From positions 1 to 64,000 of the forward strand of contig NW_025407873.1 of assembly GCF_003324165.1 (NCBI RefSeq): a DNA stretch of 64,000 bases, written 5' to 3'. This DNA comes from Naegleria lovaniensis (lineage: Eukaryota; Heterolobosea; Eutetramitea; Acrasida; Naegleriidae). Positions 20,718 through 32,500 of this stretch are shown piece after piece (the first letter of the stretch is position 1; every line of letters begins with the position of its first letter). Both the position numbers and the translations under genes were made by a program. The notes under the pieces are model-generated. The model had not been told where the DNA came from. It ran no database searches and saw only the letters and a list, made by a program, of their open reading frames with translations.

Positions 20718-21914
20718 ATGTCTGAAAACCAAACCGCCCTCGGCGATGAAGACACTTATCACCTTCGCCATCACGCCTCTATCAAAGAGGTCGCTGATCG
20801 CCCGCATACTGCAAACAAATCTCTCTCTGCTCAAAAATCGGCACATGATAAATTGAGAGAGGAGATGGAAAACGAAATTTTAGAAACTCCGTCCTCCGTC
20901 AATATAGCCAATTTGTCGGTAATACAACCCAGCACTGTATGCAACTCTCCTATGTTGTCGCAACCGGAGGTCTCTAATATTACTACAACCTCTGGCGTCT
21001 CAGTTTTTAGTACCTCGGCCATGACCGACGACCATTCTACCAAACTGAAGCGACATCATAAACTCTTCAGAGTGGTGGCCTTTACTACCAACTCTGTCGA
21101 AGAAGTCCTTGCAACCGTCGCAATGAATGCCGATGCGTTGTACGGTAGTAGAGTTGTCAGTGAATTGGAGTGCATTATTCTCTTCTTCAAGTCGCGCAAA
21201 TTGGCAAACCAAGCAATATCTTCTGGTGCTAAGTCCAAGCTAACCATGATTCCTCAAACCGTCAAAACGTCATTCCGTTATAAGGTCGACAAAGACTTAG
21301 ATAAGACTAATATGCACTCTATTATCTCAACTCTTGGTACTTCTATCAACAACATCAATTTTAGCAAGATAGATGATCAAGAGTTTTGGGCTATTGGTAC
21401 TAATATTGAATTACCAGCCAATCATTTGAAGAAATTTAAGCTTTCCAAAATGAGAACAGATATCTCTCGTTTCCGTATCGCCTTTAACGGTAAAGAAAAA
21501 GATCTTCCTAAACTCAAGGGTGCCATTAGTTCCCAATGGAAAGTCAAGATTGAGAGTATCGAGTTGGCTAATAAGGTGGCTGTTGTTGGTGTCAAAAAGG
21601 ATCAAATCACCAATAACATTACCAAGTTCGTCCAAGTTGGAAATCATAGTTTCAGAAACCTCTCATTCTCTACTAGAGTTGCCAACTCCATCAGTCACAG
21701 AATGGAAGCTGTTGAAAAACAAATGTCTGAAATGTCATCAGCTCTCCAAAAATTGACAAAGGAAATGGCTGTCTGGTCTGGAAAAAAGGTCACTGAAGGC
21801 TTTAATAAGATCAACAAAGCTATTGAAGAAATTAACCAAAAAGTCAACGCTCTCTTAGGCACTACTACTCGCAAGAGTAAAAGTGGGCATAAGAAGGGCC
21901 GACATTCCCTTTAA
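20718..21914 (+). CDS. LINE ORF1 protein
   Basis: 398 aa from ATG 20718 (MSENQTALGDEDTYHL), 13 bases inside the element's 5' end. The N-terminal 110 residues are polar and low complexity. The middle (LFRVVAFTTNSVEEVLATV ... LPKLKGAISSQWKVKIESI) has an alternating pattern that could be RRM-like RNA-binding modules. The C-terminus forms a coiled coil (RMEAVEKQMSEMSSALQKL and KINKAIEEINQKVNALLG), which would form multimers, then a basic tail (KSKSGHKKGRHSL). No CCHC knuckle is seen. ORF1 proteins coat the element RNA. Its stop codon overlaps the ORF2 start in TAATG. Confidence 0.8.
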   Translation: MSENQTALGDEDTYHLRHHASIKEVADRPHTANKSLSAQKSAHDKLREEMENEILETPSSVNIANLSVIQPSTVCNSPMLSQPEVSNITTTSGVSVFSTSAMTDDHSTKLKRHHKLFRVVAFTTNSVEEVLATVAMNADALYGSRVVSELECIILFFKSRKLANQAISSGAKSKLTMIPQTVKTSFRYKVDKDLDKTNMHSIISTLGTSINNINFSKIDDQEFWAIGTNIELPANHLKKFKLSKMRTDISRFRIAFNGKEKDLPKLKGAISSQWKVKIESIELANKVAVVGVKKDQITNNITKFVQVGNHSFRNLSFSTRVANSISHRMEAVEKQMSEMSSALQKLTKEMAVWSGKKVTEGFNKINKAIEEINQKVNALLGTTTRKSKSGHKKGRHSL

Positions 21915-24900
21915 TGGCCTCTCATTCTATAAGAAACTCCTTCAATTTAGGTACTGCTAATTTCGGAGGAGTTGGCTGGGTAAAACAATCTCAATTACTT
22001 ACCCTAGCCCGAAAATATGAACTGGATATCCTTAATATCCAGGAAACTCATTTAAAATCCAGTACGGAAGACTATTGGAATGTATGGTATTCCAGGTCCT
22101 TCTTTCGTGGCTACTTAGTCTATACTTCCAACGCCACCGAGGGAGATAATGGAGCAGGAATTGCTACTATTGTCAAACCGTCACCTTTTATTAAGGTACT
22201 CCAATTCATCGAGCATATTCAAGGCAGACTATCAGAAGTCATTTTGGAACATAAATGCCTAGGTGTGGTCCGTATTTTCAATTGGTATGGCCCGGCTAAC
22301 AAAAACAAATTAGAATTCATGAATAAGGCTCTCAATATTATCAACATTGCTGCTCAAACAGCGGTCTTGCATGGTGAACGTATTGTCATATTGGGAGACT
22401 TGAATGCCAATACTAAAACATTCAATAAGGTATCCTATGCTGCCCATGAGCGACTATTAATTGACCAATGTGACAAATTGAAGCTCTTTGATGTTGTTCC
22501 CATTCCAAACACACCTTCGTTCTCTCAACGCAACAAATACTCTCATGGTTTTTCTCGCCCGGACCATATTATTACTTCCCACAATGATTATTCTAATGTA
22601 GATGATGTTTCTACTGCTTATTCTCACAAACTTTTAACTATCTCCTTTCCCAGTAACCCTATTTTAGACTTCCCAGAAAAGTTCAACAAATATATTATTC
22701 ATCCTAAAACTCTGCAATCCAAGATGAAGGAAATTAATAACGATTTTGCTATGGACAACCCTAGCACTCTCTTAGAAGCCCAAAATACCCTTGCTAAAAT
22801 TGTGAAGAAATATGGCTCTCCTAGCACCGACAAGCCTTCACTGATTACTGATAATCGTAATGTTAGACAATTTCAGACGATCATTTTTGATTTGAAACAG
22901 TATCTTTATAAGCGTAAATATGTCTCTACTGTCACCAGCCAGTTCTTGAATAATAATTTTAGCCTCAACAATATTAAGGCTAAATTAGAGGAAGCTAAAG
23001 CCTCGCTTAACAAGCTTATTGGATCTCTATTGGCTGACCGTAAACGGGTCTTCGTGAATAGAATTAACAATCTTAGCTCTAAACAACCGTACTCCTATGC
23101 CTTCAGAAAAGAATTAGTCAGTTCTTCTATACTCAATGTAGTCCAAAGTAACCATAACTCGATAATTGTAGATCATTTTTCAGCCATGTTTAACACAGAA
23201 CAAGAAGTGACTAAAACCCTTCCGGAAATCAAGAAAAATAATACTGTAGCCCAATGGAAATTCCAACATATCACTGCCAAAGAGTTGGGTAAAGTTATTT
23301 CTAAAACAAAAAATTCCATGGCTGGCTATGATAATATCTCGGTGCCGTTGTTGAAAATTCTAGACAACAATTCGCTCCAAGTACTTGCAAAATGTATCAA
23401 TCACACAATTGACAGTGAAATGGTTCCTAAAGAATTGGGTATTGGTATTCTACTCCCATTACCCAAAGTCAATATGCCTACAAAATTATCAGACTTTAGA
23501 CCTATAGTAGTATTATCTGTGATCTATCGCCTATTTTCTTCTATTATCAACAAACAATTCATGAATATCCTTGAAGAGGCTAATTTAATCCATACTGCTC
23601 AGCGAGGATTCATGAAAAAAGGCTCAACATTAGAGCACCTTATCAATCTTCGGACTGCCCTAGCATACAAATGTCAGCACAAACAAGAAGTATTCGCTAT
23701 GGCTTTAGATATCAAAAATGCTTATGGATCAGTAATCCATAAAAGATTTATCAGCATTCTCAAAAAACATGGTTTCCGTAGCTCTGTCATTAATCTCTTG
23801 ACATCCATGATTTCCAATAGCGTTATGAAAGTACTAGTTAACGGATTCCTATCCTCCCCTTTCGATGCGAATGTTGGAGTCCCACAAGGCGACCCTTCAA
23901 GTCCAGCATGGTTTAATCTCTATATTAACTCCTCAACTAATATACAAGAAAAACTAAAAGGAGTCCAAATATTTGATGTTACTATCCTTTTATTATTATA
24001 TGCCGATGATATTTTATTGATAGCTAATACTAAGATTGAAATGAATTCCTCTCTTAAAAGCCTCGGCCGAGAGTTAAAGAAAATAGGACTCGCTTTAGCT
24101 CCCAAGAAATGCAAGCTCTTAGCTATTACAGCTAAATCTAAACTATCTAAAGCCCTAGTCTCTATTGGACAGGATACAATTGCCTCGTCTACTTCTATTG
24201 AATACCTTGGGGTATATGTACCTTTAAGGATAATCTTTCTTGGTCCTCTGATAACCCAGTCAACAAAATCTCGAATCGACTTGCATCAGCTAAAACTTCT
24301 AATCTATATCTCAACAGTATCACCACTACAATTATGTCTAAAATTATATCATTGCCTAGATATGCCTGTAGCTTCAATGGAATCAGTAAGAATTCTCTAG
24401 ACAAAGCAGATATTATGGTTGCTAATTTTATCAGAAAGGCTATTGGATTAGATTACACATTATCAAAATCAGTCGTTTTTAATTGCAAACAAATTGGGGG
24501 TCTTGGTATTACTCGCCCCTCTATTTTATTCTCTATTGAACCTATTTGCACAGCAGTTAGATTATTCAATTCCTCATCCTCCATCACCAAAAATATAGCT
24601 TTGGCTGCTTGGAAAGATACTACTTTTAACGAACCATTTTGGAACCACGTGAAAAATATTGCTGCTCAAAATAATTGGTCTCTCCAATACATTGATGAAC
24701 GATATTCATTTGTCAATGAATACGAAACCCCTGTCGACCCTAGAACTGAATTGCTAAACAGTGATAGATCAACCATGAGCATTTCTGGCCTTGGAACCTT
24801 AGACCATAATAGAATCTGGCATCCATGTACCATCTCCTTTTGGAACAATTATTCACTCAAACCATTCCAGCAACGACTGTTATTTGCTCACCTGCACAAA

Positions 24901-25365
24901 GCAGAAATCCTTAGAAATTTCGGAAAAGATTACCCTAATTGCCACATTTGCAACACCAAAGCCAACTGGGAACATGTATTCACCTCATGCGCCATGTGTA
25001 GCCCAGAAATCAAATCATTATACACAAAATGGGACAATAGTTCCCTCAAATTCAACGCCCCGCTTGTCAGACTTCCCTCTAACCATTCTCTCTCTTGTAT
25101 TCCAATGGAGTGGAATGGTAGTATCAAAGACGAATCTCTCCAACAACTAGACCTATCTCCCCCAGCCTTGACTGATTGGCTAAATGAAATATATCTCTCA
25201 TTCGCTGCTTATGTTGGCAGTTGTTACAAAAACGCCACTTGGAACAGTTCTACTGTACTCAAGAAGGCTAGAGGATATATAATTAAACCCAAAACTGCAA
25301 AATTTGCAACTGCTTGGGAAACATGTAGCAATCAGCTTGGCGAACTCAACTCCGACAACATTTAA
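21914..25365 (+). CDS. LINE ORF2: APE endonuclease, reverse transcriptase, zinc knuckle
   Basis: Starts at ATG 21914, sharing one base with the ORF1 stop. The endonuclease (about nt 21950-22660) shows NIQETH, ILGDLNANT and SRPDHI, the Glu, Asp-x-Asn and Asp-His catalytic sites. Reverse transcriptase (about nt 23440-24100) shows LPLPK, DFRPIVVLSVIYRLF, AQRGFMKKGS, ALDIKNAYGSV, GVPQGDPSSPAWF and the catalytic YADD at about 24000. After YLGVYV the frame moves by one base near nt 24220 and continues FKDNLSW to the end. The tail has a C-x2-C-x7-H-x4-C knuckle (CHICNTKANWEHVFTSC, about nt 24940-24990) typical of LINE C-termini. Apart from the one frame break it looks whole. Confidence 0.88.
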
Positions 25366-25453
25366 ACCCCACACATACACACCCATTAGACACACTCTCG
25401 TCGGACAATTGAGTACCTATAATTTGTTTATTCTTCAATAAACCCATCCCTGT

Positions 25454-25471
25454 ATTTTTCTTTTTGATGAG
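25454..25471 (+). repeat. LINE target-site duplication, right copy
   Basis: Perfect 18-base match to 20687-20704. It directly follows the element's 3' end CCCATCCCTGT. Confidence 0.9.
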
Positions 25472-25941
25472 CTCAAAAATTTCTGCCTTGCTCTTGTGAT
25501 GTTTTGATACAAACTGAGAGTGTAAAATTCAACCAAAGCTCATTCAAATCGACAAGTTTTCTCGGTAAATCTAAATCTAAACATGTATGAACAATTAGTA
25601 TTTTGCAAAAGTTGTAATCGATAATGATGAGAATTGTGTTTAAATCAACTCTGACGAATGCACACTTTTTTCAAAGGCTCGTTCTCACTTTTTACTTCAT
25701 ATAACTTCACCAACAAAGAGTATGTATAACTAGAACGCATAGAGAATCTACTCTCAAGAAATCAGATTTATTGAAGGCTTATTTGTTGTGTTTAACTATC
25801 TCTGATAACAATTTTCGAAAATCGTCGGGGTTGAAAAATGAGCTGAAACACCTTGTCCGCTCGCGAAGAATCTTGTCTCGAATCTTGGTCATTTTTACTG
25901 AAGGAGTTGGCCACCCATAGAAAAAAATTGATGAAAAAAAA
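25472..25941 (-). other. Flank of the LINE: leftover 5' part of the interrupted gene, then promoter region
   Basis: Just right of the duplication the minus strand reads SKHHKSKAEIFELIKK, which would run into KWACLIAV left of the element. No clear start is visible. The remainder to 25941 shows no gene and should include the promoter of the next plus-strand gene. Confidence 0.4.
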
Positions 25942-28143
25942 ATGACGGGTGGATGTTTTTCCTTCTTCCGAGCTCTGGAGGATGATGAAGACCAGCATCA
26001 TGAGATGGAATTTAAATTGTTCCAAAATTATGGAGATTATATATTTACTATTTTACCACCGGAAATTGTTGATACAATTTTTGAATATTTACATACGTTT
26101 CAGTTATTGACATTAATGAGAGTGAATGTTTTTGTAGAATTTAGAGTTTTGAGATTTATAATAATGGGAGATAATGATGTTCAATATTTAAAAAAACGAG
26201 ATGAAAGGTTGGGCCGGAATATCAAATCAGCGGTGTATTTTCCAAGTGCAAGTTTACATTTCTTCTTGGACGCATTGATGAGATACAGCAAATTGATGAA
26301 AAATTCAAATATTACTGCAGAGGACGACTTTGAAAGGGTTCTTCGAATTTATAGATTTAATTTAACAATATTTAATTGGAAAACTCTGCTTGAGCATAGC
26401 AATAGTCGCTCCTCAAAAGCAAATGTCGAACAAGTATTGAAAAAATTGCAAACGTTAATTGAAGCTTTTCAAATTCAAGAGTTGGTCATTGGATGCTTTG
26501 AACAAGTCTTGAAATGGTTAGATACTGCACTTAAGAACACCAAGCAACCATTACGAAGTATCAAAAGATTGACAGTGCTAAATTCCAAATCCAGATTTCA
26601 CTTCAAACAACCTCAACAGTTTCACATGTCCAACCTCCCTCTTCAAGGTATGTGAGAGTTTTTTTAAATAACACTTGTGATGGACAACAGATGTTTTATA
26701 CAGCACTACATGGATATTTAGTGAAATCTATAACAGATGTACAACACTTATGTGCTCAACAGAAACTTTGCAATAACTTGGAGTTTTTGACCATTGTAAT
26801 ATGTGAATCAGAAAGAAATACGCTTGATCTCGTGCTCAGAAATGTTTTAACATCAATGCCAAACCTATTATATCTCTCACTTGAGATTTCAGTCCCATTC
26901 TTTGAGAGACGATGCACGGTGATTATTGATGATCAAATGGTAGAGCTTTTACAACAATCCAAGTTAAAACGTCTCAAAATTCCAAAAGGGTATAAAACCA
27001 CGGATGTGTCCCTAGTTCTGAATACGAACAAAGTTATCAAAAATTGTTTGCCGAAAGTGGAGGAGCTTCTGTTAATATGTAACATTCATCCACAGAATAT
27101 TGAAATGCATAATGCATTGATGGTTCTTTTCCCACTACACCCCTTGAAAGAATTTTCATATATTCATAATACCTTCACCTCAGAAATCGTCAACCAAATG
27201 TCAATTACAGAAAAGTTACATGTTTACCATGTCACAGATGGCATGTTACCTAAGACACAATCAACACACATGACTTTGAATGGTAATAAGTCAAACTACA
27301 CAGTGAGAATGAATGAACAATGGATTCCTTCCTTAAACATATAGTCTTTTCAGAATGTATGGTTGATTTTGAGACATTTCTTCCAACCAATGGATCATGG
27401 CTATCATCTCACTTGGAGACCATTGTAATAGAGCGGTCAAAATTCGCAATAGGAAAAAATATGACACCTTTTGTGAAGCTTATCCATAGATTACAAGAAT
27501 TTGTTGTCGTAAAAAGTGTTTTCATTCAAACTGGGGATGGGCTTCATGTCTATGACGACATTGAGTTTGGAAAATGCAATCTTCGGAAAATTCAAATAGA
27601 GAGTTGTGGAGGAAATTGTGGTTTGATGTTGAGGGCACTTTTCACAGCTGAAATGCCGTATTTATCATTCTTAGCCTTAGATGTAAGTTTTCAACACAAT
27701 GAAACTATCAGTGTATAGGGCATGATATTTAGTCACTTGAATACCAACACTCGAGTATTGATTGTGATACCTTAATTTCAATTTCTAACATGATCAATCG
27801 ACAAACTTTGGAACACTTACATGTAAACTTTGGAACCTCAAGTGGCTTCACTGCTCAACTCTTTGAATGCTTGTCACTTTTTAGAAATATCCATTATGTG
27901 TATTTGAACACAAGCTGTCATGAAAGCAATATGCAGAACATAATTTTAGATTTTATTCTTTCCATGCCGAAATTACTACATTTTCATTTGGAGTGTTACG
28001 ATTTTCAATTTTCAAGGAAAGAGGTTGAAGAGGTAAAGCAACGCATCGACTCTATGAATAGGACAGTTCCTAAAATGCTTCTAAATTTCGAGTTTGAGTC
28101 CAAGTTGCACCCGACAAAGACCTCAATACCTTTATGGCGTTAA
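25942..28143 (+). CDS. F-box / leucine-rich repeat protein, four exons
   Basis: Exons are 25942-26647, 26737-27282, 27345-27682 and 27733-28143 (666 aa). Introns are 89, 62, 50 and bounded by GTATGT/ACAG, GTAATA/ATAG and GTAAGT/TTAG; every junction keeps frame (LPLQ-DVQHL, TLN-VFSEC, LALD-SLEYQ). The N-terminus has an F-box-like helix (TILPPEIVDTIFEYLHTFQL). Downstream there are leucine-rich strands at irregular spacing: NNLEFLTIVICES, MPNLLYLSLEIS, KLKRLKIPKG, HLETIVIERS, MPYLSFLALD and MPKLLHFHLECYD. It is probably an SCF ligase adaptor with an LRR target-binding arc. It is intact once spliced. Its stop overlaps that of the convergent neighbour. Confidence 0.8.
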
Positions 28144-29011
28144 TTGTAAATGTAACAACAATGAATATCAGCAGGTGCTGGACATCGACCTCCAAAATAC
28201 AAATCCAAGTACATTCCCTTCGTGTAATTACTGCATTGCTTTCCATGAATAATTTGCTTACTCTCCAACAATTGTCCTCTTGTGACATTACTTGCTGAAA
28301 CTGAAGCTTTACCTCTCTTGAATGAGTTCAATAACTTTTTCAGCTTGGAAGAAGATCCACTGCTATTGCTGACATTGGTGGAGTACAAATTGTAAGTAGT
28401 CTTGTCTTGCTCAAAGATTAATTCATATTCATACCAAACATCAGTATCCACAAGAGTTGTGAATTCTTTTAAGAGAGTTCCTTGATGTTGAAATGGTTCT
28501 TGTCCATTATCGTAGGCGTAGGCAGCAACTTGTACCTTGTTGGCGAGTGGACAATGATCAACATTACCCAGAACGTGACCTTGTGCATCGGTTTTCACAC
28601 AAGTGATGGGACGTCTCCAAACAAAACGATCACTATCTTCATGAACTGTGTCCAAATAACCACATCGAGTAGCTCCGTATAACTTGTTCCAACTTTGAGT
28701 GCAGTAGACTGTTAAATTTCCCACCAATTGATTGCAATCAAATAGATTTCACAATTATTTCGTAACTTACCTCCCTGACTGTTATCAGGAGCAAATAAAT
28801 AATTGGCCATGATTGGTTTCATCATGATAAATGCAGAGATTGTTTGCTTTGATTTGAATCCATAGAAAGGAATGCCATTTTGATAAAAGTTGTCTTTCTT
28901 CACAGTTTTGCATTGAATGGTTTGCAATGCCAACGCGGATGGCGAAGAAAAGAGTAACAATGCAACCACAACACACAAGACACATGCAAGTCCTGCAGTT
29001 TTAACTGACAT
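28140..29011 (-). CDS. Secreted Cys-containing protein of unknown function
   Basis: Exons (minus strand) are 29011-28771 and 28708-28140, with a 62-bp GTAAGT...AACAG intron and a Val codon across the junction; 269 aa. It starts MSVKTAG and has a signal peptide (ACVLCVVVALLLFSSPSALA), so it is exported. The mature part contains about ten Cys (IQCKTVK, VYCTQSW, ATRCGY, ITCVK, DHCPLA, KQCSNY, GRCPAPADIHCCYIY), which suggests disulfides, and several N-x-T/S sites. No known domain is recognised. It ends on the shared TTAA with the convergent F-box/LRR gene. Confidence 0.75.
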
Positions 29012-29510
29012 TTTTTACCATGATGAATAATTCGCACAACTGTCAAGACAAATCAAGGAGGGTGTGTTGCGTTTTTTGTGCGATGTGAAATGTTGCTTGG
29101 AAAATTCCATGCACTCAAAAGTAAATAAGCTAGCCTGTGTGATTTTCAGGGAAGTTCAAGACGAGCATATTCGTTAAAAAAAAATGAAGAGAATTAATCA
29201 TCCTCATCATAACCTGTTCCGAGTCAAGCCAGAAGAAATTACGGAATGTTCATGCTGGAATTCGTTGCAAAGGAGAGCTAGAATTTTAGATTTTCTTTTT
29301 TTACAGAACAAGTCATTCACGAGGTACCAATCGGTTCTCAAAATCGAATTCAAACCATGAGATTAACCGTGGTGCAGAAATGGCGAACGACTGAATTTGA
29401 AAAATACACAACAACGGAATCTCTTTTTTTGTGCACTGGTGCCATAAGGGATTTGGACTGTTGGGAATTATCAGATGTGTCTCAGAGACGCTTGTGGCTA
29501 GATTGTTGAG
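29012..29510. other. Divergent intergenic region
   Basis: This lies between the starts of the secreted protein gene (minus) and the sacsin-like gene (plus). No coding or RNA signal is seen. Confidence 0.45.
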
Positions 29511-32500
29511 ATGCAGGGAAGGCTAAAGTTTGAAAAAAAATTCAGAATGAAGGTACCTTCATCTCAATCACTGGATCAATGTCTCTCAACCACGATTGAT
29601 CTGATTCAGCAACTCCTTGTTGCAATGGCTGAGCAACAAGTTGATGATCAACGCGTTTCACAATTGGCTCTTGCGATCAAAGACCAAATCACTCACCTTG
29701 ACAAAAAGTTTAAAAAGAACATGATTTCACAACTTTTAGTCAAGAGATTGTTCTCTTTTGGTTTGTACGCTCATCAGGATTTCAATTCTACCATATTTAA
29801 GTTCAACCTCAAGGATGTACAAGAGTTTGTTCGGCAGTGCAAGAGAAAGACTCCACTTTTGTCACTTATTGATGAGATTTACTATCACGTGCCCTATGAA
29901 TTGAAGGACAGCCTGTGTAAAGTTGTAGACACCGTCACAACAGAAAGGTATACTAGAAACTACTCTTCCAATTTAATCTATCGAGAAATTGAAATTTATG
30001 ATCAGGATGAAGATAGTGATGATGAAGGAGAATGTAACAATCAAACAATTGAAAAAGTTGTCTCCAGAAAGAAGTTGGAGAAGAAAACAATCATTATCGA
30101 TGAAGTACACCAAAAAATTTATTGGGCGAAAGAATCTATCGAAGATTTTGTGCTCTTTTTCAAGATGAAAAGTTTGGTAGCTAGTAGTGAAAATACCTTT
30201 CAACACGAACAAGAGAAGGAAACCCTCTCAGAAATCATGGCACTAATTGAGCATATCAGAAAAGATCAAGTTCAAACCATTGTTAAGGCAAATACTATAG
30301 ACTTTGACATTCTGGAATCCATTGAAGACCCTCGCATCAGACAACAAATTAATGCGATCAAAAAGAAAAATACAGAGAATCAGAAAATTAGAGAACTGTT
30401 TTCGAAGGGCTTCAACAGTAATCAATTTCATTTCATATTGGAATTTATTCAAAATGCCGATGATAGCGTGTATCCTGACAACTCAACTCATGGCACAGTT
30501 GACCGTAACAAGAAAGGTCATTTGATATTCCACTTTGACTCCAAATCAAAAACATTGACAATAACAAGCAATGAACGCGGCTTTACGTACGATAATTTGT
30601 ATTCTCTAGCCGGTATAGCTTCATCAGATAAGGTGTCAAACAAATTAGAAACCAAGAGCATTGGAGAAAAGGGCATTGGGTTCAAGACTATTTTTTCTGT
30701 TTGTGATAACGTACTGTTGCAGTCAAACGGATTCGAAGTTAATCTTACTCCAGACTCAGTCGAACCTACTTATTCTGAATCCAATTTCAATTTTAACAAT
30801 GGAACCAGATATGAGCTGAAATTTCCCAATTCTATTGAAAATTTCGACTACTTGAGCGTTTTTGATGAGCACATTTTGTTGACTTTGAAATCCTTGGGAA
30901 AGATTTCTTTCAAAATAGATTCATCAGTCTATGAATATTCTTGCGAGATGTGCGAAGGGCAGCAAGTACTTTATGCTTTTAGGAATGGAATTGAGACAAG
31001 TCGAAAGCAATTCTTTTGTTTTACCGAAATGATAGACATGACTCAGTTGGCCAAAACATGTCAAAAAAGAGCAAACTTTGACAGCACTACACTTCAAATT
31101 TTCATACCAACAGCTGTCCGCCTTGACCAAACGTTTAAAGTGCATGCCTTTCTTCCTGTGAATGCTGACTCTGCCGCTCTTAGATTTTTAGTTCAATCCG
31201 ATTTTTTGCTTTCACAAAATAGAGAAACAATTTTAGATAACAATTGGAATAAGGAGATCATTTCTCATATTGCACCTTTATTCATGAAATCCTATGTTGG
31301 TTCTCTGAAGCATGATGTTAATTGGAGAGCCGGGTTTTTTACCTTGTTAACCAAAAAACCGAAAGGTAAGCATTTATTAATTTACACGATGTTTAATGAA
31401 TTATGCTGGTCGACGGACAGGCCTATTTGAGAGATTTTCCGAAGATATTAGGAAACTTGCACTTACTACCGATTGTATCTTAACATATTCTCCAAATGGC
31501 AGAGAAGAACGCTTTGTAAAGCCCTCTCAAGTCATTAGAGGGTTTACAAAGCTTCCAAAGCACCCATATACTATGTTTGGTGAGGAGTTTTGTTTTAATG
31601 TTTTACAAAAGTACAGTATTAACTCAGAATTAGATGAGAACATTTACTGCACTCAAGAATTGCAAATATCCGAATTTACATCACAGGACTTTATGAAGCT
31701 TTTGAAATCATGTTCCCAAGAGCAAATCAAAGCCAATATCCTTGGAATATTTCATTTGTTGCAGCATTTTTCAGTTGATCTAAGCCGAGTGGGCTTTCCA
31801 ATCATTTTGACTGACAATGGGACTTTAATCTCAGGTACACAATATGTTATTATAGACTCAAAGCTTCCTAAATTGTTAATCCAAGAACTAGAAAAGCATA
31901 ACATTTATTTTTTACACTACTCCCTTGCAAAATTCAAGGCCTTGATACCCAAACAATTAGACATTTCTTCCGTATTTAATTCTAATTTCAACAATTCTCT
32001 CACATTTGTTGTGCAAGTAGCATGTGATATTCAATACGAATACGGTAAAGACTTCAACATCAAGTGTTTAACAACTAACGGGGAGTGGAAAGATTGTAGA
32101 GAATGTTATGAACAAAATTTGAACACATCATTTTTAGGGGATACTGTTAGTTTTTGTGACATTCAAGCATGTTGTAACATCGTCTCAGAATTTGACAAAT
32201 CATTAGCAAGAACATTAGTGCAACTGCTTAAGCGTAGAGGATTGCGAGTAGTACCTCAATTATTTAACTCTTTTCTCGCTCCTAGAAACGAGTTCACATT
32301 GCTCAAGAATCATCATGATACCTATGAAAAGTTATTGCAGTATTTCGATAGGAACTGGCACATCTATGAACATAATCAGCAACAGTATATTTCCCATTAC
32401 TTAAACACAGTGGTCATAATGAACGATTGCTCAATCAGTGATCTATACGATGGCTCTCTTCAACATGAGTTTGGATCATGTTTGACATATTTTCCAACAC

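Larger units (their letters stand above)
20705..25453 (+). mobile_element. Non-LTR retrotransposon (LINE with APE endonuclease), nearly intact
   Basis: A 4,749-bp insert lies between perfect 18-bp duplications, the mark of target-primed reverse transcription. It holds ORF1 and ORF2 (endonuclease, reverse transcriptase, zinc knuckle). The 5' leader before the ORF1 ATG is only 13 bases. The 3' end has AATAAA (25437-25442) and then 11 bases, with no poly(A) or simple-repeat tail. There are no LTRs. Codon use is richer in C-ending codons than in neighbouring genes. The identical duplications and a single frame break in ORF2 indicate a young insertion. It landed in the exonuclease gene in opposite orientation. 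The clade cannot be fixed by eye. Confidence 0.9.

Noticed and set aside
20687-25471. LTR retrotransposon
   Set aside because: There are no long terminal repeats, protease or integrase; an APE endonuclease and 18-bp duplications mark a LINE.
25942-28143. F-box/LRR gene looked like four broken frames
   Set aside because: Three short introns with proper GT and AG sites join all pieces in phase.
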